The notes beneath the pieces are model-generated. The model searched no databases. It saw only the letters and a list, made by a program, of their open reading frames with translations, and was not told where the DNA came from. Made by a program: the position numbers and the translations under genes. Below, in pieces: positions 17,743 through 26,635 of a DNA stretch of 64,000 bases (the first letter of the stretch is position 1; each line of letters begins with the position of its first letter). The stretch covers positions 19,516 through 83,515 of the forward strand of contig CAWBPA010000005.1 in NCBI GenBank assembly GCA_963790545.1, written 5' to 3'. Origin of the DNA: DATBJG01 sp963790545 (GTDB lineage Bacteria > Acidobacteriota > Vicinamibacteria > Vicinamibacterales > JAMQPK01).

Positions 17743-18489
17743 ATGTTCAAAATTCCGACATGCGTCGCGTTGGTTGCCGTACTTGCTGCCTGTTCGCAGG
17801 GCGGCGGATCTCAACAGACGGTAACCGGGAGCGACCAGTCTCAGGCCGCCCCGGGTAACGCGGCACCACCGAACGCGCCGGCGAATGCGCAGCTACGGTC
17901 CTCGGGCGGGGCAGCTCCCGCACCGACGGTGCCGGCTCCGCGTCCTGTGCCGCCACCGCCACAATTCAGAGAGCTCACGATTCCGGCGGGCACCCGGCTC
18001 AGCTTGACCCTGACGAGCTCTGTGGCTTCCGACACCAGTAAAGTCGAGGACGTCGTCCGAGCCGCGCTTGCCAAACCGGTGCTCATTGATGGTGTAGAAG
18101 GCTTACCCAAAGGTGCGGAGCTCGTGGGATCGGTGAGCGAGGCTGAGCGATCCGGTCGCGTGAAGGGTCGCGCCTCGGTGGCCTTTCGCTTTCAGCGATT
18201 GACAGCGTGGGACGAGACCCACGACATTCAGACGGCCCGTATCGCGCGCGAGGCGGCATCCACGAAGAAAGAGGATGCGACGAAAGTCGGCATTGGGGCC
18301 GGCGCTGGTGCTTTGATTGGCGCCATTGCTGGTGGTGGAAAAGGTGCTGCAATTGGCGGCGCCGTGGGGGCCGGGGCTGGCACTGGTGCGGTCATGGCAA
18401 CGCGGGGAGACGAAGTGAGACTCCCAGCTGGCACCACGGTTACCGCGACCTTGCAGGAACCACTGACGGTACGGGTGCCGCTCAACTAG
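17743..18489 (+). CDS. Glycine-zipper lipoprotein
   Basis: 248 residues. The N-terminus MFKIPTCVALVAVLAACSQ is a lipoprotein signal with lipobox LAAC and Cys17. Next comes a low-complexity Pro/Ala/Gly linker (about 20-70), then a beta-rich domain beginning FRELTIPAGTRLSLTL, and a glycine-zipper segment (VGIGAGAGALIGAIAGGGKG) near 185-225. The C-terminal strand LPAGTTVTATLQEPLTV echoes the first domain. Proteins of this layout sit in the outer membrane or periplasm of Acidobacteria; the function is unknown. AGGAGG upstream of ATG 17743 supports the start. Confidence 0.8.
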   Translation: MFKIPTCVALVAVLAACSQGGGSQQTVTGSDQSQAAPGNAAPPNAPANAQLRSSGGAAPAPTVPAPRPVPPPPQFRELTIPAGTRLSLTLTSSVASDTSKVEDVVRAALAKPVLIDGVEGLPKGAELVGSVSEAERSGRVKGRASVAFRFQRLTAWDETHDIQTARIAREAASTKKEDATKVGIGAGAGALIGAIAGGGKGAAIGGAVGAGAGTGAVMATRGDEVRLPAGTTVTATLQEPLTVRVPLN

Positions 18490-18505
18490 TCGAGAAATGG
18501 GTTGA

Positions 18506-18533
18506 TAGCGCGCACGCTAAAGCGTGCGCGCTA
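18506..18533. repeat. Perfect 13-bp palindrome, 2-base loop
   Basis: Two 13-base arms (left TAGCGCGCACGCT) flank AA, 17 bases after the lipoprotein stop. It could act as a transcription terminator without a T-run or be a dispersed REP-like element. Confidence 0.7.
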
Positions 18534-18682
18534 CAACCACCGTCGAACGACATTCAGAACGTCTGAACCAGGTTTGAAAACGTAGAACGTCCCCTGAGTT
18601 TGGAATTCCCGACACCCGCAAGAATCCCCCGCTGAATCTCACGGCACTTGATTTTCATCGCTTGAACCGCTGTACTGCGCGC

Positions 18683-19840
18683 ATGACATCACCGAGTCAA
18701 AGCCTGATTCAGCGTGCGGCCGCCCTTGTGCCGATGCTGCGGACGAACGCCCTTGCAGCCGAGGCCGCCCGACGGGTTCCTGAAGCGAGTTTTGAGGCTC
18801 TGAGCGAAGCCGGCATCTTCAGGATGATGGCGCCCAAGCGGTACGGCGGCGACGAAGCCGATTTCCAGACCCAGTGCGATGTGCTCTCCGAGATCGGGCG
18901 GGGTTGTCCCTCGACATCGTGGGTGGCCACAATCTTCAGCGCGATGGGATGGCTCGTGGGCGTGTTCCCCGACGAGGCTCAAGAGGAAGTGTTCGAGGGC
19001 CGCGATCCACGGATCAGCGGCGTGTTCTCGCCAACGGGGACGGCGGTCCCCAAAGGCGGCGGTTTCGTCGTGAACGGCCGTTGGCCGTTCAACACCGGCT
19101 GTCACGGAGCCAGGTGGACGGTGCTCAACGCCGTGCTTGGCGAGGGGGTCGGGTTGCCGACGTGTGTCCTGGTGAAAAGTCGCGAACTGAAGGTCCTCGA
19201 CGACTGGCATGCGAGTGGGATGGCCGCCACGGGCAGCAACACGATCGTTGCCGAAAATGTCTTTGTCCCAGCGCACCGCAGCCTTCCGCTTCCCGACATG
19301 ATCGAGGCACGCTACCCGCCGCGACACAACGCGAGCAGCCCGTATTTCAACTATCCCACCGCGGCGGTGCTCACCGTGAACGCCGGGGGTACGCCGCTCG
19401 GCATCGCGCGCGGTGCGCTGGAAACGTTTGTCGAGCGTCTGCCGGGTCGCGGGATCACCTACACCACCTACACCAACAAGTCTGAGGCGCCCGTCACGCA
19501 TCTGCAGTTGGGCGAAGCGTCGCTGAAAATTGAATCGGCGGATGCGCACGTGCGTCGCGCGGCAGCGCTGCTCGATGGTCATTCAAGTGGGCCGATGTCG
19601 CTGGAATCGCGAGTCAAGGCCCGTGCACATATAGCTTATGCAACCGGACTGGTGCGGGAGGCGGTCGATACGCTCTTCCTCGCGAGCGGTGCCTCGTCAA
19701 TCCAGACACAGACTCCGATTCAGAGATTCCAGCGCGACATTCAGGCGCTCGCAAATCATGCCATCCTGCATGCGCAAACGGGCATCGAATTGTACGGCCG
19801 GGTTCTGTGTGGCCTGCCGCCGAATACGCCGCTTTACTGA
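18683..19840 (+). CDS. Acyl-CoA-dehydrogenase-fold flavoprotein (HsaA/HpaH-like)
   Basis: 385 residues with the three-part layout of acyl-CoA dehydrogenases: an N-terminal helical domain (FRMMAPKRYGGDEAD, near 45-60), a beta middle domain (FVVNGRWPFNTGCHGARW, near 133-150) and a C-terminal helical domain (IQRFQRDIQALANHAILHA). The motif around GRWPFNTG and the C-terminal RDIQALANH are typical of the flavin-dependent monooxygenase branch (HsaA, HpaB-like) rather than chain-oxidising dehydrogenases. Such enzymes hydroxylate an aromatic or similar substrate using a partner flavin reductase, which is not present next to it. It stands alone between palindromic repeats. The substrate is unknown. 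Confidence 0.75.
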   Translation: MTSPSQSLIQRAAALVPMLRTNALAAEAARRVPEASFEALSEAGIFRMMAPKRYGGDEADFQTQCDVLSEIGRGCPSTSWVATIFSAMGWLVGVFPDEAQEEVFEGRDPRISGVFSPTGTAVPKGGGFVVNGRWPFNTGCHGARWTVLNAVLGEGVGLPTCVLVKSRELKVLDDWHASGMAATGSNTIVAENVFVPAHRSLPLPDMIEARYPPRHNASSPYFNYPTAAVLTVNAGGTPLGIARGALETFVERLPGRGITYTTYTNKSEAPVTHLQLGEASLKIESADAHVRRAAALLDGHSSGPMSLESRVKARAHIAYATGLVREAVDTLFLASGASSIQTQTPIQRFQRDIQALANHAILHAQTGIELYGRVLCGLPPNTPLY

Positions 19841-19870
19841 GAACCGAAAACTGACAGCCTGTGAAATCTT

Positions 19871-19966
19871 CAACGCTGAGAACGCCGAGGCCGCGGAGCC
19901 CGCAGAGAAATCCTTAACGTTAGGATTCCTCAGCGTGCCTCAGCGATCCCTGCGACCTCTGCGTTG
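19871..19966. repeat. Imperfect inverted repeat of the CAACGCTGAG family
   Basis: The left arm starts CAACGCTGAGAACGCCGAGG and the right arm ends CCTCTGCGTTG; the centre has a perfect hexamer hairpin AATCCT/AGGATT (19909-19914 and 19922-19927). A shorter relative lies at 60648-60693. It occupies the whole spacer between two convergent genes. Confidence 0.7.
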
Positions 19967-19988
19967 GGCCTTGAAAACTGAGAAGTCC

Positions 19989-21035
19989 CTAGCGTCCAGC
20001 GGCCGGCGTCCAGCCGTCGCCCAGCCCGTAGTTGAACGTGATGAACGGGAAGACCTCCACTTCGTGGATCTTGCCAGACCGGATCTTGAACGTTTCCATC
20101 GTGACCATGTTCACCATCATGGCCAAGCCGCGCTGCGGCGGCATGTCCGGCAGATTCTTGAGCTCGCCTGGCCGTCTGGTCCCATCGTGAATGAACAGCG
20201 GGAACGCTGCTGCAAGTCCCTTCTGCTCGTCAATGATGAGCACGCGCCGCGGCCAGATTTTCTTGATGCCTGAAAAGATGCCGGTGCTGAGCTGCTCGGC
20301 GCACGTCATCATGCTCAACTTTGAAAAGGCCCGGCCGACCGGCGTATTCGTGTTCGGCAACGCTGGCGATGGGGCCGCACGCCCTGGCTTGTCGTTCTTG
20401 ACGGTCTGGTACCCGTTCTCATGGCGCACACACGTATCCGCAAATGCGGCGATGTTGCCGTCGTCACCTGTGAGCGCGTCGAAATACGAATTGGCGGCCC
20501 AGATCATCGTCTCTCGCGGTGTCCGCTCCGAGGCTGCGATATCGGCTACGAGGCCTGGGCGCGGGCTCGTCAGAAGCTCCATCGCCTCCTTTGCCACATT
20601 GCGATCGACGAGGTGCTCGATTTCCGTGATGTGACGGCGTTCAACCTTCAATCTGATCACGGTGAGGGCCGGCCGCCCCTCGATGTTGAAAACGGCTTGA
20701 AGCGCAATCTGACCGAAGACCGGGTCGGCCGCGTGGATCTTGAACCCGGTCGGTTCGATGTTTGCTCGCCAGAGAATGCCTTCGCCGATATCCAGACGCG
20801 CCGTATTCTCCGTGTACCACGTCTCTTCCGACGTCGGCACGCTGGCCGGATCCTTCTTGATGACGGAGGTGATGTAGTTGTCGATGATCTCGACCAGGCA
20901 GGCCCGATCGCATGGCTTGACGCGGCTGGGATCCCACGGCTGTTTGTGCCAGGGTCTTGGCGTACCGCTCTGACCGCTCACGCCAGCAGGTGCCAGAAGT
21001 CCAACGACACTCGCCGCCAACAAGAGTTTCTTCAT
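19989..21035 (-). CDS. Secreted protein of a CDRACL-containing paralogous family
   Basis: 348 residues with a clear signal peptide (MKKLLLAASVVGLLAPAGVSGQ). The mature part has KPCDRACLVEIIDNYITSVIKKDP near 38-61 and later IAASERTPRETMIWAANSYF, DTCVRHENGYQT, MTCAEQLSTGIF and RVLIIDEQKGLAAAFPLF. The secreted protein at 56097-57128 shares the same landmarks in the same order (CDRACLEGFVDRFLDAFIKHDP; ASERMSREDLIKTANMYF; DDCERFENGNQT; GCREQFESGLI; VDQERGLVYSF). The CDRACL...Y/F pattern and size are like SnoaL/NTF2-like proteins duplicated in tandem. Function unknown. Confidence 0.65.
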   Translation of the reverse strand: MKKLLLAASVVGLLAPAGVSGQSGTPRPWHKQPWDPSRVKPCDRACLVEIIDNYITSVIKKDPASVPTSEETWYTENTARLDIGEGILWRANIEPTGFKIHAADPVFGQIALQAVFNIEGRPALTVIRLKVERRHITEIEHLVDRNVAKEAMELLTSPRPGLVADIAASERTPRETMIWAANSYFDALTGDDGNIAAFADTCVRHENGYQTVKNDKPGRAAPSPALPNTNTPVGRAFSKLSMMTCAEQLSTGIFSGIKKIWPRRVLIIDEQKGLAAAFPLFIHDGTRRPGELKNLPDMPPQRGLAMMVNMVTMETFKIRSGKIHEVEVFPFITFNYGLGDGWTPAAGR

Positions 21036-21277
21036 CGAAAGCTCCTAAAACACAGAAGACAGAATACAGAATCGGTCAACCTCTGATTCGAGCAACCAGC
21101 GGCAGGCGGACTGTGCAGCCGATTAGGACACTCGTGATTCGTCGAGCTTTCATCGTCTTAGTACCCGCACACTATACGGCTTTCTGTAAGCGGCGGGTGT
21201 CGGCTCCACGACATATGCGGTCAGAACGCACTTATCAGCCTTTCTCACAAATGCACGTTGGGATAGACTCGATCACC

Positions 21278-22108
21278 ATGCGTTGGACACCAAGAGGACG
21301 AAGCGCCGATCTCGAGGATCGCCGGGGATCCAGTGGATTTCGCCGTGCCGCCCCCATTGGCGTTGGCGGCATTCTCGTATTGGTCGTGCTGAGCCTGTTG
21401 ACCGGACAGAATTTTCTCTCCGATCCCGGTGTTCAAGACAGCGTTTCCCCGGCACCGGCGGCGCCGCCTGCCACGACATCGCCTCAGGAAGAAGAGCTGG
21501 TGCAGTTCGTCTCGTTCGTGCTGGACGATGCACAGGACACGTGGGAACGGCTGCTGCAGGGTCGGTATCAACGCGCGCAGCTGGTGCTCTTTCGCGACGC
21601 GGTTGAGTCCGCGTGCGGATTCGCGGAGGCGGCGACCGGACCGTTTTACTGTCCTGGCGATCGGAAGGTGTACATCGATCTTGGCTTCTACCAGGAGTTG
21701 CGGCAGCGGTTCGGCGCGCCCGGCGATTTCGCGCAGGCGTACGTGCTGACGCACGAGATCGGTCACCACGTGCAAACCCTGCTTGGAATCGAGGGTCGCA
21801 TGCGGCAGATGCAACAAGCCCGGCCGCAGCTGGCCAACGAGCTCTCGGTACGACTGGAACTTCAGGCCGACTGTTTTGCCGGCCTCTGGGGAAACTCAAC
21901 CGCTCAGCGGAACATCCTCGAGCACGGAGACGTGGAAGAGGGTCTCGCGGCCGCGGCGGCAATTGGCGACGATCGGATCCAGCGTATGTCGGGCGCAAGA
22001 GTCGCACCTGAACGGTTCACGCATGGATCGTCGACGCAGCGGGTCGAATGGTTCCGTCGTGGGCTGCAATCCGGCAAAATCGAGGCTTGCGATACGTTCA
22101 ATCAGTAA
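21278..22108 (+). CDS. YpfJ-type (KPN_02809 family) neutral zinc metallopeptidase
   Basis: 276 residues. The start MRWTPRGRSADLEDRRG matches the family's usual opening (MRW, then RRS/DR residues), and one membrane helix follows (IGVGGILVLVVLSLLTG, about 29-45). The periplasmic domain has FYCPGDRKVYIDLGFYQEL and the zinc motif HEIGHHVQ (His159-Glu-Ile-Gly-His163), with a further acidic segment, ELQADCFAGLWG, that supplies the third ligand in this family. The C-terminus has HGSSTQRVEWFRRGLQSG, also typical. It is divergent from the secreted protein upstream. Substrates are unknown. Confidence 0.88.
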   Translation: MRWTPRGRSADLEDRRGSSGFRRAAPIGVGGILVLVVLSLLTGQNFLSDPGVQDSVSPAPAAPPATTSPQEEELVQFVSFVLDDAQDTWERLLQGRYQRAQLVLFRDAVESACGFAEAATGPFYCPGDRKVYIDLGFYQELRQRFGAPGDFAQAYVLTHEIGHHVQTLLGIEGRMRQMQQARPQLANELSVRLELQADCFAGLWGNSTAQRNILEHGDVEEGLAAAAAIGDDRIQRMSGARVAPERFTHGSSTQRVEWFRRGLQSGKIEACDTFNQ

Positions 22109-22154
22109 ACAGTTATCAGAACTGAAAACTGAATCCCTCCACCCGTTCGTGCCC

Positions 22155-23243
22155 TCAATTTGGCGTGCAGGTGCTCAGTCGGGTGCTGATGGATTCCAGC
22201 TCCGAGCGAAGCCCGAACGTGGGCAGTGGGTTGGAGTCGCCGCCTCGTACCGACCGGATGAATACGCTCGCATCGTTGAGCGGCAGGGTCGTGATGTTTG
22301 CGCAGAAGTCCGGCCAAAGGCCATCTTGCTGAAGATACTCTTCCACGTTCGACACATAGAAAACCGACACCGGAACGCCGTTGGTCTTGAGGTACTGGCC
22401 GATCGCCCGAATCGCTTTGCCGCCGGCGAAATTGCCGATGACGGGCACGAGCAGATTCTGCGACTCGAAGGTTTTCAGGAACTGGAATGTCTCTTCTGAC
22501 GCGAGGTAACTGCGAGCTTGCCCGGCGCGATCCGTCGCCAGCATGAGGTCACGATAGGAAGGCTCGCTCGTGCGCCGGCGGCCAGCGGTCTGGCTGGACG
22601 AGTACTGAATGGACGGCCCGTACGAATAAAAGGCGCGATAGACGTGCTGGAGCCTCAGCATGTCGTCGGCGCCGAGCTGAAACCCATGTGTCTTGACGAG
22701 ATGATTCACAATCGCGCGCATGTTTTGTGAATACAGCGCATCGGAGGCCGGAACGTCGAGGTACGCGTCGAAGATTTCACCCACGGTCGAGGTGGCGCTG
22801 AGCCCCTCCGGACGCTTTCTGGAAAAGAGCCGGGACACGAACTCGGCGCGATCTCCGGAGAGCTCGAAGAGCGCCTTGTACATGAGATGGGTGTTGAAGT
22901 TGCCCCGCCGGATGTCCACGATGAAGGCCATCCTCGGCTTGAGAGCGGCGATATAGGTAAAGTTCTGCTCCGGTCCCACTCCGAGATAAATGCCCTGCGA
23001 TTTGACCGCGCGCACCAGGTCCGGAATGACGTCCTGAAGGGCTTCCTCATTCGACAACAGGTTGTCGGACCCGAAGGTTCCTGGCCGCTCCGAAAAGCTC
23101 AGCGCCATCTGCCAGAAATCCCTGTCGTCCAACCGAGCCGGCAGCGTATCCGTGCCGGCACGGGCGCCGGACACGAACAGCGCAACCAGAACGCCAATGG
23201 CGAGAAGTCCCTCGCCGTGTAACAGGCGAAACCGGCTGGACAT
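22155..23243 (-). CDS. Exported protein with methyltransferase-like landmarks
   Basis: 362 residues with an N-terminal signal anchor (LLAIGVLVALFVSGARA). The body includes GIYLGVGPEQNFTYIAALKPRMAFIVDIRR and later LVPVIGNFAGGKAIRAIGQYLKTNGVPVSVFYVSNVEEYL. This family is widespread in environmental bacteria as an uncharacterised protein; the first segment looks like a Rossmann-type SAM-binding start (GVG near beta1, D at the end of beta2), which would be unusual outside the cytoplasm. It is transcribed away from the metallopeptidase's 3' end and lies 15 bases from the MetE-like gene, both on the minus strand. No function is assigned. Confidence 0.6.
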   Translation of the reverse strand: MSSRFRLLHGEGLLAIGVLVALFVSGARAGTDTLPARLDDRDFWQMALSFSERPGTFGSDNLLSNEEALQDVIPDLVRAVKSQGIYLGVGPEQNFTYIAALKPRMAFIVDIRRGNFNTHLMYKALFELSGDRAEFVSRLFSRKRPEGLSATSTVGEIFDAYLDVPASDALYSQNMRAIVNHLVKTHGFQLGADDMLRLQHVYRAFYSYGPSIQYSSSQTAGRRRTSEPSYRDLMLATDRAGQARSYLASEETFQFLKTFESQNLLVPVIGNFAGGKAIRAIGQYLKTNGVPVSVFYVSNVEEYLQQDGLWPDFCANITTLPLNDASVFIRSVRGGDSNPLPTFGLRSELESISTRLSTCTPN

Positions 23244-23257
23244 GGGTCAGATTGTAG

Positions 23258-24356
23258 CTACTTCCAGACTGATCGGGCCGTGGAGACCACCAGTTCGAGC
23301 TTGCGCCACTGGTCGTCGATGCTCAGGAGATTGCCGGTTGCAACCGAGGCAAACCCGCACTGGGGGCTCAATGCAAGGTTGTCGAGGGGAACGTACCGGG
23401 TGGCCTCGTCGATCCGGCCTCGTATCGTGTCCTGAGACTCGAGCGAAGCTCGCTTGGTGGTCACGAGACCGAGCACGGCGGTCTTGTGGCTGGGCAGCCA
23501 GCGGAGCGGTTCAAAGCTTCCCGAGCGGTCGTCATCGGTACTCGAGCAGAAACGTATCGACGTCGAGATCGGCAAACAACCGCTCCGCGATCGCTTCGTA
23601 CGCGCCCTGGGTGTACCAACGGCTCCGGTTGTTCCCGCGGCACACGTGCAGCGCGCACGTGACCCTTTCGCGATCGATCCCTTTCAACGTGGCATTATCG
23701 CCCGCAATGGCGGTCTCGAGTGCCGCGTCGGGATCCACGCCGGACTGCTCGATTCTTTTTCGTTGCTCCGCGTCCAGATAGTGCGAGTAGTAAGGAGCAT
23801 CGAGCTGGATGTAGGCCGCGCCTTGCCCTACCAGCCACTGGACTTCATCTCGCAGGATCTCTGCAATATCTGCGAGCAGCAGCGCCCGCGACTCGTAAAA
23901 CTGGTCGGTGACCCCGGGCTTGTAGCTCGCAAGCATGAAGTTTGATGCAGCCGGCAACGTGATTTTGAAAGGGGCTCCGGCCGAGCCCTTGAGCCATGGA
24001 AGCTCGTCCGCGGTGAGCTTGTCGCGTTTTCGCAGCTTCGCCCCGGCCACGCGCGCTTTCGTGGGCTCAGTCGCAGCACCGGGTCCCTTCCAGTCGAGAA
24101 GCACATGGGCCTGGGTGAAGCCGTCAACGGCGTTGGCCAGCGGCGACAGCCAGGACCCCCGCCGCATCTCGCCGTCGGTCACGATGTCCAGCCCGACTTC
24201 TCGCTGCCTGCGCACGGCATCGTCGATCGCGCGATCCTCGATGGCGTGCAAGGTCTCGATTGCGAGACGACCCTCGTCGAACGCCTGCCTGGCGGCCAGC
24301 AGTTCAGGCGGCCGCAGCAGGCTTCCAACGTGATCGGCGCGATAGCGGACAGGCAT
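23258..24356 (-). CDS. MetE C-terminal-type methyltransferase, frameshifted
   Basis: The frame begins MPVRYRADHVGSLLRPPELL, a usual start for short MetE-C proteins, and has DIVTDGEMRRGSW and the zinc-binding HVCRGN (near 210). Near base 23540 the frame stops at LLEYR, while the next frame continues LEYDDDRSGSFEPL and contains the third zinc ligand in LALSPQCGFAS. One C in TACCGATGAC is extra if the gene is intact, giving about 365 residues. Family members carry only the catalytic half of cobalamin-independent methionine synthase and may transfer methyl groups to homocysteine from a donor other than methyltetrahydrofolate-triglutamate, or act on other thiols. Confidence 0.8.
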
Positions 24357-24377
24357 CAGGAAGTGGGCGGCCTCGCG

Positions 24378-25784
24378 TCACCGGGGAGGTCCGCCAATAT
24401 TACGCAGAAAGTCGGGCAGGTTTCGAACGAATTCGCGCACTTCGGGCACATAGGTGTACGCAAGCCAGAACGCAAAGAGCGTGAACCCGAGACCCAGAAA
24501 CCCATTCCAGGCCGCAAGCGGGCCGTGATGGGCGAACCTGGCAGGGGTGCCCAGCATGTGGAAGATCGTGAAGAGCCCGACGATTCCCACCCACACGGGC
24601 ACGCCTGCCGGCAACATCCACCCGAACACCGCGCCAGTCTTGACCAATGACACGAGCGCGACAATCAGGAGCACGAACAACCCGGCTGAGTAGAGTCCGA
24701 GGAGCGGGGTCACCATTCCCGCAGGTACCTGCGACGAGTAGGCGCCGTGCTCGGCCTCGCGATCCCACCATTGGTGTTCACGCCGCCGCTGACGGCGCAC
24801 GTGCTGCCTCCACTGTCGCTGCTGGCGGCGCCAGTGTCGTTTCCAGTCTTTGCTTTGAGCCTTGAAGTCCGCAACGTTCTTCATCGCCTGGTCGATCACT
24901 TCCTGCGCGTTGAACGGCATCCCATGGGCCGCAGCCCGCTGCTCGGAGGTGTGCGCGTAGGGGATGACGAACATGGCGAGGAAATAGACACCGATCCAGG
25001 CGCCCTTGGTGATGATCGCGAAGATCACGAAAACGACGCGAATGATCGCCACGTCGATGCCGAGGTAGGCTGCCAGGCCGTTGCAGACACCACTGATCAG
25101 GGCACCTTCGCGGATTAGGTACAGCCGCTTGGGGGCGCCGGTGTCGGCGCTGCTCCGGTCGTCGGTGCCGCTCCCTGGTTCGCGCCGGGCCTCGCCGGTT
25201 TCCTCGGTTCCAGATTCGACGGGCCCCATCTCCTTGATTACCTGCTCGATCTCTGCTGCTGTCACCACGGTCTTGTGCGGTCCGAGGAACTTGTTGCACT
25301 TTTCTGCGATCGCCTGCTCCAGGTCGGCCACGATCTCAGTCTGATCCGGATTGTCTTTGAGCACGGCCTCGGCATGATCGAGATAGGCGCGCAATGCCTC
25401 GTACGCGGTCTCATCAAGTTGATACGCGTTGCCGTTGAGGTTGATCGAGATGACTTTGTGCATGGTCAGCGTCCTAAGATCGTCGATCGTGGTGTTGATC
25501 TGCGCCCGGTACTCGTTCAGCTCACCCAGCTGCGATTGGCCCTTGGCGGTGAGCTTGTAGTACTTGCGTGGCGGGCCCGCATCCGACTCCTGCCATTCGT
25601 AGTCGACCAGGCCTTCGCGCCGCAGCTTGCTGAGGAGTGGATAGAGCGTCCCTTCCTGCGTCGCAAACTCGGTCGTGCTCAGTCGCCGCAGCATGTCCGC
25701 GACGTAGACCTTGTCGCTCGCGATGATCTTGAGGATCAGGAACTCGAGAAGTCCCTTCCGTATGGCACCAAACTTTTCGCTCAT
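24378..25784 (-). CDS. PadR-type regulator joined to PspC-domain membrane protein
   Basis: One frame of 468 residues holds two proteins usually found as separate neighbouring genes. Residues 1-105 are a PadR winged helix (EFLILKIIASDKVYVADML; EGTLYPLLSKLRREGLV; GPPRKYYKLTAKG). From Met108 (ATG at 25463) the sequence reads MHKVISINLNGNAYQLDE, the common start of stand-alone PspC-type proteins; an AGGA lies eight bases upstream of that ATG. The PspC segment (LYLIREGALISGVCNGLAAYLGID) begins near 222, followed by a charged Arg/Gln-rich helix and three to four membrane segments. Either a true fusion, or a PadR stop was lost to an indel. Likely role: envelope-stress sensing with its own repressor. 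Confidence 0.8.
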   Translation of the reverse strand: MSEKFGAIRKGLLEFLILKIIASDKVYVADMLRRLSTTEFATQEGTLYPLLSKLRREGLVDYEWQESDAGPPRKYYKLTAKGQSQLGELNEYRAQINTTIDDLRTLTMHKVISINLNGNAYQLDETAYEALRAYLDHAEAVLKDNPDQTEIVADLEQAIAEKCNKFLGPHKTVVTAAEIEQVIKEMGPVESGTEETGEARREPGSGTDDRSSADTGAPKRLYLIREGALISGVCNGLAAYLGIDVAIIRVVFVIFAIITKGAWIGVYFLAMFVIPYAHTSEQRAAAHGMPFNAQEVIDQAMKNVADFKAQSKDWKRHWRRQQRQWRQHVRRQRRREHQWWDREAEHGAYSSQVPAGMVTPLLGLYSAGLFVLLIVALVSLVKTGAVFGWMLPAGVPVWVGIVGLFTIFHMLGTPARFAHHGPLAAWNGFLGLGFTLFAFWLAYTYVPEVREFVRNLPDFLRNIGGPPR

Positions 25785-25884
25785 TGCTTTCGTAAGCTAC
25801 CTTGTGATACAAAGGTAGCAGAGTGGAGCAAGGTCGTCAAGTACGAGTTTGCTTGGGAAATCTGGAGTCTGTCAGGAGACCAAT

Positions 25885-26292
25885 ATGAAGAACGGGGTTT
25901 CTGGACGTTTTCGCCGCTTCAACAGGACGGCACTGCTGGCCATGATTATTGTGGGACTTGTGGTGACCTGGGGGAGCTTGATGAGCCCGGCTGGATCCTC
26001 GCTGCCCAGCGCACACACACACGGGTCAGCGGCGAGAGTCGCAGAGTCTGACTCCCGCGGTCCGATCCTTCGGGAGGAGGCTCGGCCGAATTCCCTGTCG
26101 GTGGTCCCCGCACATCACGGGACGTTTTTCACGCAGCTGGCGTCGTTTCTGACCTGTTCGCGCGGCTGGTGGGCGATTCTGGCAAGATTGCTCGGTTACG
26201 GCGACACGCCGCTCACTACTCTCGTGGCCACGGTCGACACCTGCGATCCGGGCTCTGGGTTGGAGGCATTCACGATGGTTCTTGGGTTCTAG
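25885..26292 (+). CDS. Small membrane-anchored hypothetical protein
   Basis: 135 residues. A basic start (MKNGVSGRFRRFNRT) followed by one hydrophobic segment (ALLAMIIVGLVVTWG) suggests a signal anchor. The rest shows no family. Beyond residue 85 another frame also looks protein-like, so the C-terminus as given may be wrong. CAGGAG lies nine bases upstream of ATG 25885. It is divergent from the PadR-PspC gene. Confidence 0.4.
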   Translation: MKNGVSGRFRRFNRTALLAMIIVGLVVTWGSLMSPAGSSLPSAHTHGSAARVAESDSRGPILREEARPNSLSVVPAHHGTFFTQLASFLTCSRGWWAILARLLGYGDTPLTTLVATVDTCDPGSGLEAFTMVLGF

Positions 26293-26302
26293 AACCTTAC
26301 TT

Positions 26303-26611
26303 ATGGACCTCTCGATCAACGAAGGCGTGCTGGTCGTCGGCGGCGGTGTGGGCGATTCGCCGCGCTCGGCCATCTTCATAAAACGAGCTCCCAGGGGTAC
26401 AAGTGCGGTCGATGCGGAAGATATGTATCTCACCCAGCGATTCGGGAGGCGCGGTCACGGATGGACGCTGGTGACGCGCGAGCTCGTGCACGATCACGGG
26501 CGTGCGTACGATCGATTGCGAATCCTGGTCGGCCAGACAGATGAACGAACGTTGTACTTTGACGTAACGGATTGGCTGGCGCAGGCTGAGGTCTCGTACC
26601 GAAACGGATAG
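26303..26611 (+). CDS. Small hypothetical protein
   Basis: 102 residues from ATG 26303, reading MDLSINEGVLVVGGGVGDSP and ending VTDWLAQAEVSYRNG. The composition is protein-like but I know no family and see no ribosome site. It could instead be the downstream part of the preceding gene after a frame error. Confidence 0.35.
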   Translation: MDLSINEGVLVVGGGVGDSPRSAIFIKRAPRGTSAVDAEDMYLTQRFGRRGHGWTLVTRELVHDHGRAYDRLRILVGQTDERTLYFDVTDWLAQAEVSYRNG

Positions 26612-26635
26612 TTGCTGCAACCTGCCCCACGACCA

